Source: UBA4802 sp964509195
Lineage (GTDB): Bacteria > Spirochaetota > UBA4802 > UB4802
Assembly: GCA_964509195.1 (NCBI GenBank)
Contig: CAZDWJ010000001.1
Coordinates: 434,001-498,000 of the forward strand
Direction of reading: 5' to 3'
DNA: 64,000 bases
Each line of letters begins with the position of its first letter. Positions within the stretch are counted from its first letter, which is position 1. This document shows positions 17,476 through 25,900 of this stretch, one piece after another. Both the position numbers and the translations under genes were made by a program. The notes under the pieces were generated by a model. It had not been told where the DNA came from. It made no database searches and saw only the letters and a program-made list of their open reading frames with translations.

Positions 17476-18837
17476 TTACAGCCATTTACGTTTTTTGGCT
17501 TCAAATTTTAATTCATCCCTGAAATCCGGATGAGCGATAGCTATCAGCGCTTTTGCCCTTTGGTATATACTCTTGTATTTTAAATAGGCAACTCCATATT
17601 CTGTCACCACGTATTCCACATCATTGCGCGAAGTGGTGACAACAGTATTTTCAGGAAACGATGGCATTATCTTACTGTGAAGGTTGCCTTCTTTATCAGT
17701 GAATGTTGAGTTTATTGCCAGGATATTTTTCCCGTTTTTTGTAAATTTTGCGCCCAGAATAAACTGAACCTGACCGCCCGTGCCGCTGTATTGTTTTGCA
17801 CCTATTGACTCAGATGCAACCTGTCCGGTAAGGTCAAGCATCAGGGCATTGTTTATTGCTACAATATTGTCATTTTTTGCAATGTTAAGCGGATTGTTAA
17901 TAAAACCTATGAGTTTAAATTCAAAATCCGGATTGTTTTCAACATAATCGTAGAAATCACGGGTTCCTACACAGAAACCTGCAACTACCTTTCTTCCCTG
18001 CATAAATGTTCGCATTGATCCATCAACTGCACCGCATTCAATAAGCTCTTTCATTGCTGGTGTTGCTACTTCTGAATATATGGAAAGATGCTTTTTATTT
18101 CGAAGATTATAGCCGATTGCGTTTGGTAAGCCGCCAAACCCTAACTGAACAGTTGCACCCTCCGGTATCATTTCAGAGATATAGTCTGCCATTATTTGTT
18201 CAGCTTCTGTAATTTCTATGTTGGGTATTTCAAAAATTGGCTCATGGTGCTCAATTATGTAGTCAACTTCAGAAACATGGATTTTAAATTCAGGTGCAAC
18301 AAGGCGTGGCATATATTTATTGACTTCAACTATGACATAGTCTGCATCACGTATTGTGTCTAAGTCCAGGAATGAAGCAAAATTGGACCTGCACATAAAA
18401 CCGTTTTCATCGGGTGGAGTAACGCGTGCAACCGCAATGTTGAGCCTGGAAGCTTGGCAGTAATTTGCTGTTTCGCCAAGGTGAATTGGCACATACTGGC
18501 AAACGCCCCAGTCCATGCATATACGCTCCATTGGACCCACAAAAACTGTTTCAAGGTAAAAACTCTCATGATTTTCAGGTTTCATATAATCAAAGAGTGC
18601 CATGGCGTATCCCATGCTTATGCCAACATTCTTTATCTGTCCTGCTCTCCTGCTTAAAGCTCGTGAGAATTCATACGGGATACTGGTTCCGCCGCTCATG
18701 GCTATTCTGTCGCCAGATTTAATTAACGCTGCTGCCTCATCTGCTGAGCAGAGTTTATCCACGTATTCTTCCTGCCAGTTTGCATAATGCTTTTTTGATC
18801 TCAATTTTTGAACTACATTGCCTGTTACTGTATACAT
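17476..18837 (-). CDS. abfT: 4-hydroxybutyrate CoA-transferase (AbfT-like)
   Basis: A 453-residue acetyl-CoA hydrolase/transferase-family enzyme that moves CoA from acetyl-CoA to 4-hydroxybutyrate. Residue pattern: MSGGTSIPYEF near residue 47, PPDENGFM (141-148), QLGFGGLPNAIG (231-242), the probable catalytic Glu256 in IYSEVATP, and a GAKQYSGTGGQVQF segment shared with AbfT/Cat2 proteins. Plain acetyl-CoA hydrolases and butyryl-CoA:4-hydroxybutyrate transferases are close relatives, so substrate choice rests on the 4-hydroxybutyryl-CoA dehydratase gene in the same window (34744). The start has a strong AAGGAGG site. Monocistronic by appearance; a small TGACAA/TTGTCA stem lies near its 3' end. 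Confidence 0.85.
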   Translation of the reverse strand: MYTVTGNVVQKLRSKKHYANWQEEYVDKLCSADEAAALIKSGDRIAMSGGTSIPYEFSRALSRRAGQIKNVGISMGYAMALFDYMKPENHESFYLETVFVGPMERICMDWGVCQYVPIHLGETANYCQASRLNIAVARVTPPDENGFMCRSNFASFLDLDTIRDADYVIVEVNKYMPRLVAPEFKIHVSEVDYIIEHHEPIFEIPNIEITEAEQIMADYISEMIPEGATVQLGFGGLPNAIGYNLRNKKHLSIYSEVATPAMKELIECGAVDGSMRTFMQGRKVVAGFCVGTRDFYDYVENNPDFEFKLIGFINNPLNIAKNDNIVAINNALMLDLTGQVASESIGAKQYSGTGGQVQFILGAKFTKNGKNILAINSTFTDKEGNLHSKIMPSFPENTVVTTSRNDVEYVVTEYGVAYLKYKSIYQRAKALIAIAHPDFRDELKFEAKKRKWL

Positions 18838-19089
18838 AAGTCCTCCTTATAAAGTAGAATATTCTTTTTCCTCACCGCTCACTTTTTTAAGACAGCCCTT
18901 CTAAGGGTGAGGTACTAAATAGGTACCCTGTTAAGAGAGCTACAAAAATATTCAGTTATAATATTTTAATTTATATATATGTATTTGAATTGTGAAGTCT
19001 GATAATACAGATAAGGATGTGATGAAATATGGATTTTTACTGGTAGTGAAATCAGCACACTGATGTAGTGCAATTTACCACATTATGGT

Positions 19090-19755
19090 TTATTTCTGCA
19101 TCCATTGCATCGCATACCGGTTTAATTCAGCATTGTTTTGTAGATTCAGCTTTTCTTTTATTCGTTCACGATAGGTGGAAACAGTATTGGTGGTTACTGA
19201 TAACACACGGGAAATGGATTTGTTGGTCATGCCCTTTGCTATAAGGTTAAATACTTCAAATTCCCTTTCACTTAACCTTTCTACTGGTGAGACAGTAACG
19301 TTGTTCCCACCAGATACAGATCGTTCCAGAAAGTAATCTATCATTGTATCGCAAATATAAATTTTGCCCTGCAATACCCTGCGTATTGCGTCAATTACTT
19401 TATTTGTAGCTTCACGCTTGGTTATATATCCGCGGGCACCAGCTTTAAATACTCTTTCAGCAAATATCAGTTCTTCATGCATGGAAAGTACCAGTACTGG
19501 TAATGAAGGGTAACTCTTCTTAATTTCTTTGGTTAGCTCAATGCCACAGCTGTCTTTCAGTGTTATATCCATAATGATGCAATCAGGCTGATTATTTTTT
19601 AAATATTTCAGACATTCTGAAGCATTTTCGCATCCACCCACAACAACCATGTCTTCTTCTTTGTTGATAAGCTGTGAGATTCCATCACGGAAAATGGGGT
19701 GGTCTTCTACAATAAATATTTTGTAACGTTTATTGTTTTGCATAATTTCCTTCAT
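19090..19755 (-). CDS. NarL/FixJ-type response regulator
   Basis: A 221-residue regulator. The receiver domain (about 12-125) has acidic residues in VEDHPIF, the phospho-acceptor Asp in CIIMDITL, and the conserved Lys in ITKREA. The C-terminal LuxR-type helix-turn-helix reads LSEREFEVFNLIAKGMTNKS, then ISRVLSVTTNTVSTYRERI. It overlaps the end of the histidine kinase by 26 bp, so the pair is translated together and is a cognate two-component system. The ATG at 19755 has GGAGG upstream; a second ATG at 19743 also has AAGGA. Target genes are unknown. Confidence 0.92.
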   Translation of the reverse strand: MKEIMQNNKRYKIFIVEDHPIFRDGISQLINKEEDMVVVGGCENASECLKYLKNNQPDCIIMDITLKDSCGIELTKEIKKSYPSLPVLVLSMHEELIFAERVFKAGARGYITKREATNKVIDAIRRVLQGKIYICDTMIDYFLERSVSGGNNVTVSPVERLSEREFEVFNLIAKGMTNKSISRVLSVTTNTVSTYRERIKEKLNLQNNAELNRYAMQWMQK

Positions 19756-21487
19756 ATACTATGCCTCCATTATTGTGTATTCGCTCCAGAGGGATTTTTA
19801 CTGTGACGATAGTTCCTGAAGGTGTATTGTTGTGTATGCGGAAAGTCCCATCAATTATTTCAGCACGGTATTTCATGATTTTGAGACCCATGCCCCCATT
19901 GGTTTCATCAATGGGCAATGTTGATTGTTGTATGCCAGTTCCATTGTCTTCAACTGACAGCACTACATAACTCTCTTCTTGATAGAGTTTAATAGTAATA
20001 AGGTTGCCCTGCGAATATTTTGCTGCGTTGAAGCTTGCTTCCTGTGCTATGTAGTACAGATTTGTTGCCACATCAGGGTCGTTGATGATGACATATTCAT
20101 CAAAGTAATAATTACCATCAATCCCATACAGATTTTTAATAAGCTTAAGAAGATTTATTAACGGTGTCTGGATCCCTGTAGAATCAAGGTCAATAGGGCA
20201 AAGGCCTTTAGCAAGCCTGTGTGTTTTGGTGATAGCTTTATGTATAAGGTTTGCGATTTTTTCAGCGTCTTCTGCTTCTTTAAGCTGCAAAGTCTTAAGG
20301 CGCATTGACAATACCTTGGCCAATGCCTCTATGCCAATGAGATGAGGGTTGAGGTCATCATGGAGATCTCTGCTCACCTGCTGGCGTATTCGTTCGGATA
20401 TCGATATGATTTCTTTTTCTAATATTTTGCGTTCGGTGATATTGCGTGCAATGACAAGCATTCCGGAGTTATCGCTATTAAGCTTTATTGGGCTTGATAT
20501 GGATTCAAGCTGAATCAACTCGCCCCTGCTGTTAAATACCTCAACGCGGTTTTTAAAGCTGGTGTTGTATTTTGTGGCTTCTTCTATGGCCTGCCAGGGT
20601 GGTCGAATTTCCGTTGTACGGTGGAGTATATCAGCAATATTAATTGATTTTGCTGCTACAGACTCTTTTTGTATTCCCAGTGTTTCGCAGCCTGAAGTAT
20701 TCATGTAATGAATAAATCCATTTTCATCATAGATTATGATAATATCTCGTGCGTTTTCTGCAACAAGACGGTAGCGCTCTTCGCTGGCACTAAGGGCATC
20801 CTGTGCATTTTTGATCTGGGTTATATCATTAAAAAAAAGAAGTACTGCAGGCTTATGACTCCACATAGTAAGTACGGAATTAACGTGAAACCACCGCTCC
20901 CTGTTGTGCGTGTCAATTATCTTGATTGGGAATAGCAAATATTTTCCATTACCTTCGATCCTGTATCTGTACTCATTGCGGACAATTTCTTTAAAATCCG
21001 GGTGAACAAGTTTGTAAAATTTTTTATTTAATAGCTGTGCTTCGGAGTATCCGGTTATTTCACACAGCTTGGGATTGACATAGCGGACCAGCTCATCTTG
21101 TATGATAGCAATGGCTTCCTTACTGTTTTCAACCAGGAGGCGATAGTTGTGTTGAGTGGATAGCAGTATTTCTTCAGCTTTTTGCAGTTCAGTAAGGTCA
21201 ATGATGGATGCAACACTTTTCTTTGTTCCTGGAATCATCGTGATGGTCATAAACACATTGTGGTACTGCCCTTTTTTGTCAATAAGCCTGAATTCGTAAT
21301 TGATGGGAAGAGTGCTTCCAGAATGGCGACGCAGTTCATGATTTTTTTCTAAAATCCATCGGTCTTCGGGTGCTACAAAAAACGGCCATTTTATTTTGTC
21401 TTCAATTTCCTGGCGTGTATATCCTGATATCTTTTCGCATTCCCCGTTTACCAGTGATATAGTTTTGTCCTCTTCAATAAAAAACAT
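19730..21487 (-). CDS. PAS-domain sensor histidine kinase (HisKA_3 type), main part
   Basis: A 585-residue kinase partner of the response regulator. As read it begins inside a PAS domain (VNGECEKISGYTRQEIE), continues with two more PAS domains (ENSKEAIAIIQDELVRYVNP; ENARDIIIIYDENGFIHYMN), then the HisKA_3 phospho-acceptor helix with His in SRDLHDDLNPHL, and a HATPase_c domain (NAAKYSQGN; VEDNGTGI). No membrane helix is visible, so sensing is cytoplasmic, perhaps of redox or small ligands. Its frame continues upstream without a start into KDIKSRKKAEESLKKSELQY, a normal PAS linker, and meets the separate PAS fragment at 21568 across a T8 run. The true gene most likely spans 19730-21936. Confidence 0.85.
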   Translation of the reverse strand: MFFIEEDKTISLVNGECEKISGYTRQEIEDKIKWPFFVAPEDRWILEKNHELRRHSGSTLPINYEFRLIDKKGQYHNVFMTITMIPGTKKSVASIIDLTELQKAEEILLSTQHNYRLLVENSKEAIAIIQDELVRYVNPKLCEITGYSEAQLLNKKFYKLVHPDFKEIVRNEYRYRIEGNGKYLLFPIKIIDTHNRERWFHVNSVLTMWSHKPAVLLFFNDITQIKNAQDALSASEERYRLVAENARDIIIIYDENGFIHYMNTSGCETLGIQKESVAAKSINIADILHRTTEIRPPWQAIEEATKYNTSFKNRVEVFNSRGELIQLESISSPIKLNSDNSGMLVIARNITERKILEKEIISISERIRQQVSRDLHDDLNPHLIGIEALAKVLSMRLKTLQLKEAEDAEKIANLIHKAITKTHRLAKGLCPIDLDSTGIQTPLINLLKLIKNLYGIDGNYYFDEYVIINDPDVATNLYYIAQEASFNAAKYSQGNLITIKLYQEESYVVLSVEDNGTGIQQSTLPIDETNGGMGLKIMKYRAEIIDGTFRIHNNTPSGTIVTVKIPLERIHNNGGIVYEGNYAKQ

Positions 21488-21567
21488 TGCAGTGCCGGTG
21501 GATTCAAAGATCGTCTTGTACTGCAGTTCAGATTTTTTAAGACTTTCTTCAGCCTTTTTGCGACTTT

Positions 21568-21936
21568 TTATATCTTTAAAAAAAAGATAACTCCATCTTT
21601 GTCATCATACTGTATATACGTTGATGATATTTCAATATCGATGATTTCACCATCGCAGGCTATGATTTTATCTTCACTTGAGATGTACCCTTTTGGATTT
21701 CCAAGAACAAGGGAAATAACCTTTCGTAAATCATTGTGGCTTTGAGGTTGCAAAAAACTGTATACACTTCTTCCTATGACATCAATTGGTTTTGCAGCTT
21801 TTAACAGTGAAAGGGCAGTGCCATTGGCAAACACGATTGTTTCATTAACACACACAAAGATTGCTTCAGGTGACAGGTCAACAATGTCCTTAAAGTTATG
21901 GTGTATGGTGTGTTGTTGTGTGCAGTCACTATTCAT
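21568..21936 (-). CDS. N-terminal PAS domain of the same kinase, separated by a frameshift
   Basis: A 122-residue PAS domain (DIVDLSPEAIFVCVNETIVF; ANGTALSLLKA; IDIEISSTYIQYDDKDGVIF) whose frame stops just after a run of eight T (minus strand, around 21579-21586). Adding one T reads straight through into FFKDIKSRKKAEE and on into the kinase at 19730-21487, giving one ~735-residue protein. The A8/T8 tract and the +1 correction are the same as in the gene at 16946. Read as two genes, the second half would have no ribosome site. I think this is one gene with a homopolymer indel. Confidence 0.7.
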   Translation of the reverse strand: MNSDCTQQHTIHHNFKDIVDLSPEAIFVCVNETIVFANGTALSLLKAAKPIDVIGRSVYSFLQPQSHNDLRKVISLVLGNPKGYISSEDKIIACDGEIIDIEISSTYIQYDDKDGVIFFLKI

Positions 21937-22067
21937 GGTAGTTTACGTGCATATCATCTTGAATGTAATACATATTATGTAATACGTTATGGTATATGTC
22001 AAGTAAAAGTTTTAATATAATATATTTTATATATTTAAATGATTATTATGTTCATTTGTATTCAAGA

Positions 22068-22138
22068 TCTCTGTGTACTCAGCGGCATCTGCGTGAGTTG
22101 TTTTTGTGGGATCACGCGGAGAGGCTGATGGTGTGAAG
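22068..22138. repeat. Dispersed intergenic repeat, copy B (upstream of vapBC)
   Basis: Contains TACTCAGCGGCATCTGCGTG and a right arm ATCACGCGGAGAG around a T-rich/GTGGG centre; matches copies at 16666 and 22859. It lies just upstream of the toxin-antitoxin promoter and, with copy C, brackets that cassette in the same orientation. Confidence 0.75.
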
Positions 22139-22145
22139 AAAATAT

Positions 22146-22194
22146 TTGACGTTAAATATCGTATTGCTTATATTGATATCATATAATGATATCA
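22146..22194 (+). promoter_or_regulatory. vapBC promoter and palindromic operator
   Basis: TTGACG (22146-22151) and TATATT (22169-22174) with 17-bp spacing. Two copies of the self-complementary octamer TGATATCA (22174-22181 and 22187-22194), separated by TATAA, follow directly. Paired palindromes over the transcription start are the usual site for autoregulation by an antitoxin dimer. Confidence 0.7.
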
Positions 22195-22206
22195 TGGAGG
22201 CATAAA

Positions 22207-22458
22207 GTGATACAAATAATAATCAGAAAATTGCCGCAAAAAACATATCACCAATTGCAGATGCTTGCAAAGAAGAATAAAACAAGTATAAATAAAACAA
22301 TTATTACTATGATCAATAAATCACTTGGGATAGATGACACTATTGATAAAGCACGAGATCTCAGTGATGTTGCAGGAACATGGAGTGAAAAAGATTTTAA
22401 AGAATTTATTATTAATACCAGAGATTTTGCTGCAATTGATGATGAGGTGTGGAAGTGA
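22207..22458 (+). CDS. vapB: VapB-like antitoxin (probable ribbon-helix-helix)
   Basis: An 83-residue protein that neutralises the PIN toxin encoded next and represses the operon. The N-terminal ~40 residues (IQIIIRKLPQKTYHQLQML; KKNKTSINKTIITMINKSLG) have the beta strand plus two helices of ribbon-helix-helix DNA-binding domains; the acidic C-terminal tail (TWSEKDFKEFI) would wrap the toxin. GTG at 22207 has GGAGG 6 nt upstream and is preferred over an upstream in-frame ATG at 22186 that lies in the operator. Its TGA overlaps the toxin GTG. The cassette sits between two copies of a dispersed repeat. Confidence 0.8.
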   Translation: MIQIIIRKLPQKTYHQLQMLAKKNKTSINKTIITMINKSLGIDDTIDKARDLSDVAGTWSEKDFKEFIINTRDFAAIDDEVWK

Positions 22459-22838
22459 AACTGTGTATTGATACAAATATTTATGCGTATATGAAAAAAG
22501 GAGATATGGAAGTAATTGAAATCTTAGAAAAAGCTGATGAAATTCTTGTCCCTGCGATTGTTCTTGGTGAATTATATGCAGGATTTTATAGCGGGAAAAA
22601 ATTAAAGCAGAATATTGCTGAACTTAATTTGTTTCTTGGTAAACCTGGGGTTACTGTTATAGCTATTGATAGTGATATCGCAGAGAGGTATGGTATAATA
22701 GTAAGAGAATTGAAAGATAAAGGAACTCCCATACCCACTAATGATATCTGGATTGCAGCAACCGCATTACAAAGTGGCTCAAAGTTTTTTACAAAGGATG
22801 AACATTTTGCACAGGTTCCGGGAATTTTGATGGTATAA
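22455..22838 (+). CDS. vapC: VapC-family PIN-domain ribonuclease toxin
   Basis: A ~127-residue PIN-domain endoribonuclease, usual size. Acidic active-site residues can be seen in LCIDTNIYAY, near VLGELYAGF (Glu), and in PTNDIWIAATAL (Asp), with a final Asp in FFTKDEHF. VapC toxins cut initiator tRNA or rRNA when the antitoxin is lost. The GTG start at 22455 overlaps the antitoxin stop as GTGA, so expression is translationally coupled; a GTG 6 nt earlier is also possible. Flanked on both sides by dispersed repeats. Confidence 0.88.
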   Translation: MKLCIDTNIYAYMKKGDMEVIEILEKADEILVPAIVLGELYAGFYSGKKLKQNIAELNLFLGKPGVTVIAIDSDIAERYGIIVRELKDKGTPIPTNDIWIAATALQSGSKFFTKDEHFAQVPGILMV

Positions 22839-22858
22839 AATGGGGCTTTTAGGCTCTA

Positions 22859-22925
22859 TATACTCAGCGATCTCTGCGTGAGTAAATTTTTGGGGTTTCA
22901 CGCGGAGAACACAGGCTGTGGGGAG
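22859..22925. repeat. Dispersed intergenic repeat, copy C (downstream of vapBC)
   Basis: Reads TACTCAGCGATCTCTGCGTG, a T-rich/GGGG centre, then TTTCACGCGGAGA. The arms TCTCTGCGTGA and TCACGCGGAGA form a near-perfect hairpin. This is the cleanest copy of the three. Because it follows vapC and precedes the end of the convergent lipoprotein gene, it may also end transcription. Confidence 0.75.
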
Positions 22926-22926
22926 T

Positions 22927-25900
22927 TTATGGTGAAAAGGATGTAATTATGTTATAAAAAATATTTTGTCCCTCTAATGGTGTCCTGTAATCTTCCCAGA
23001 AAAGAAGTGCGCCTGCGCCATTATTGTATGGCACCAGTAAAATATTGCCCCAGTATTCGTTGAAATCGTTGAGCACAAAAGCAACACCGTTTAAATCAGT
23101 TCCGGTTGAATCAGCAGACCAGATGCCATTGCGTACACCAGTAGATGCATCTATTTTTATGCCGAAAATCCCGCGTCCTGCAAAAGATAGGAATCGATCA
23201 TCTTCCCATACGATGATGGTGTCTGCTCCATTTAAGAATATTTTTGGATTTTGTTGTGTACCTGTTGGATTTGAAACATAATATCCCGCCCAGTTAGTGG
23301 TACCAACACGGCGTGCCCAGATATCGCCACTGATGTTTGCAACAACTATAACATCATTGCCACCAACATATGCCATATCAACATGTGTTGTTGCAGCAGG
23401 ATTGCCGATTGCCTGTCCGTTTGCTCCCCATTGACGAATTCCGCTTTCGTTGATACGCTGAACACGCAGTCCTCCCCCTATCGAATACAGTACAATCATC
23501 CCTCCGGCATTATCGCTTTGCACTATATGTATTGTTTCGGCAGCGGCGTTTTGTGTGTCGATATCAACTGGTCCCCACACAGATGTACCAGTGCCATCGA
23601 GCTTCTGTACCACAACCTGCGATAGTGCGGCGGTGTTATTGTACACCACCAGTGCGTTGCCCATGCCGTCGGGGATGGCGGTGGGATTGGAACCGTTGGC
23701 AATGGTCCATGGTGCGCGTACATCAACAGGAGCTCCGCCTGATTCGATATTCATTATGCGCCCGCGTACAAGAGGCCCGGCTGCCTGCCACACGTACAGT
23801 ACGCCGCGGCGGCGGTAGATGAGGTAGCGTTCGTTGCCGGTATCGAAAATGTCGCGGGAAAGAGTAAGGTCGTTGGCAGCAACTGCAGTTACCATTGCGT
23901 ATGTGTTGTCAATAAGGTTGACTGCAACATCGCCTATTTGGACAGTGCCAAATCCATTGGTACTATCAATAAGATGATTTGGCGTATATGAGGTTGCTGT
24001 GCCAACTGAAGTTATATGTGAAGCGTTCGTATTTGTATTGAGAAAGCGGATAATGCTGTACACATCTGCATCGGTGAAAATGTCTGCGTCAAGGTCAAGA
24101 GCTCTGGCGGTAAGTGCATAAGTAGCAGTAGTCACTGTTGCCCATAGTTTATCTGTAAAATTCAGCGCAATGTCATTATTGGCGACATTTGCGGTGAAAT
24201 TCGCGCTATCATCAAAAAGCGGATTTGTGGGAGGGATATCTGAAGTTTGTGTTATACCTTTATGATCATACAATGTAATGGTATCGTTATCATTAGCATT
24301 GAGGTTGCCATCAAGTACAATTTCATAGAATGTCGCAACTGATGTATGGGTAACACAATAATTATGGTAAATAGCATAATCTTCGTTTCCGTTGTCAAAT
24401 ATATCACTTGAAAGAACAATCGTTCTATCGTTTGTAATACTAGATACAAACGCTGAAGTTGTATCAGTAGTATTAATAACCAGATCTCCAATTGTAACGC
24501 CAGCAGTAAATGTCCCATTTACATCAAAAAGCCTGTCAATCCAGCGGGCGCCGGCTGCGGCATCGCGGATTTTGGCCATTTCAGCAGTATTGTCAAAAAT
24601 AGTATACGGTTCGTTTCCCATTGTAAATATGTTGGAATCCAAAGTTAACACATATTTTGTAACTTCAGTTATTGTTGCATAATTCATGGTAGAATTATTG
24701 CGAACTTCGTCACCTACAAGAACGCCTGCAGTAATAAAATCAGCCGTTGCATCAATCAGGTGGTTAGCAAAAGTAGAGTTTGCATTACCAGTCACTATTG
24801 TAGTCATTTGAGGTGTATTATCAAAAACAGTATATGGTTCATTGCCATTTGGGAAGGCATCCCAGTCAATATCTAAGGTTGTTGAACTAACGCTTGTTAT
24901 AACAGCATACATACCTGTTGCGTTGTTACGAACCAGATCGCCACTAGATACACCTGCTGTGATAAAATTTGCTGATGAATCAATAAGTTGATTATTGCTA
25001 TAAGAATCTGCTGAACCTGATGCTAGAGATGTCATTGCAGGAGTATTATCATACACAACATATGGTTCATTGCTATTTGGGAACGCATTCCAGTCAAGTT
25101 CAAGGACATATTTGGTAACCTCAACAACTGTCGCATAATAACCAGTGGTTGAATTAATGACCAAGTCTCCAGTGTTGACACCAGCAGCATCAAAATCTGC
25201 GCTTGAATCAATCAAATGATTGCTGAATCCTGAGTTTGCATTTCCAGATACTATCGATGTAATAGTATTATCATAAATCGTGTATGGTTCATTGCCATTT
25301 GGGAACGCATCCCATTCAAGGGTTAAGTCACTTGCAGTGACATTTGTTATTTTTGCATACAGACCAGTTGTATTATTACGAACAATATCCCCTACGCTTA
25401 CACGTGAAACAATGAAGTTTTTAGTTGAATCTACAAGATGCTCAAAAGAATCAGCATCTGCATTGCCGGAAACTATCAATTGCATTAGAGAAGGAGTATT
25501 ATCATAAATTTGGTAACCTTCTGTGCCAGAAGTGAAAGCATCAAAGTTGAGTGTAATGATGTTTGTAATTAAGTTAATTACTGCTGCAAAAATTTTTGTA
25601 ATGACGTTATATACAAGATCGCCCATTGAAACGCTTGGTGGCGCAGTAAAATCAGCATCCGCATCAACAAGATTATTTACAAGCCTGGAACGGGCTGTGC
25701 CAGTTTGTATTGGAGCAACAGTGATTAGATTTATAGCAGTTATTCTTTTGTAATTTGCTCCAAGCTTAACGATATCACCAACGTTAAGCCAGGCAGGTGG
25801 GGAATATCCATGCGGTGTATATATTCTATTTGTACCATTTATATAATTAGGTGCAACATTCATTGTGTGATTTTGCGCAATAAATGTTGCTGTATTGGTA

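Noticed and set aside
23383..23822. Several plus-strand frames inside the giant lipoprotein gene
   Set aside because: Low-complexity shadows of the beta-rich repeat protein; no ribosome sites.
23815..25700. CRISPR-like array in the repeated stretch
   Set aside because: Units are ~200 bp, diverged, and encode an uninterrupted protein; no short identical repeats with unique spacers.
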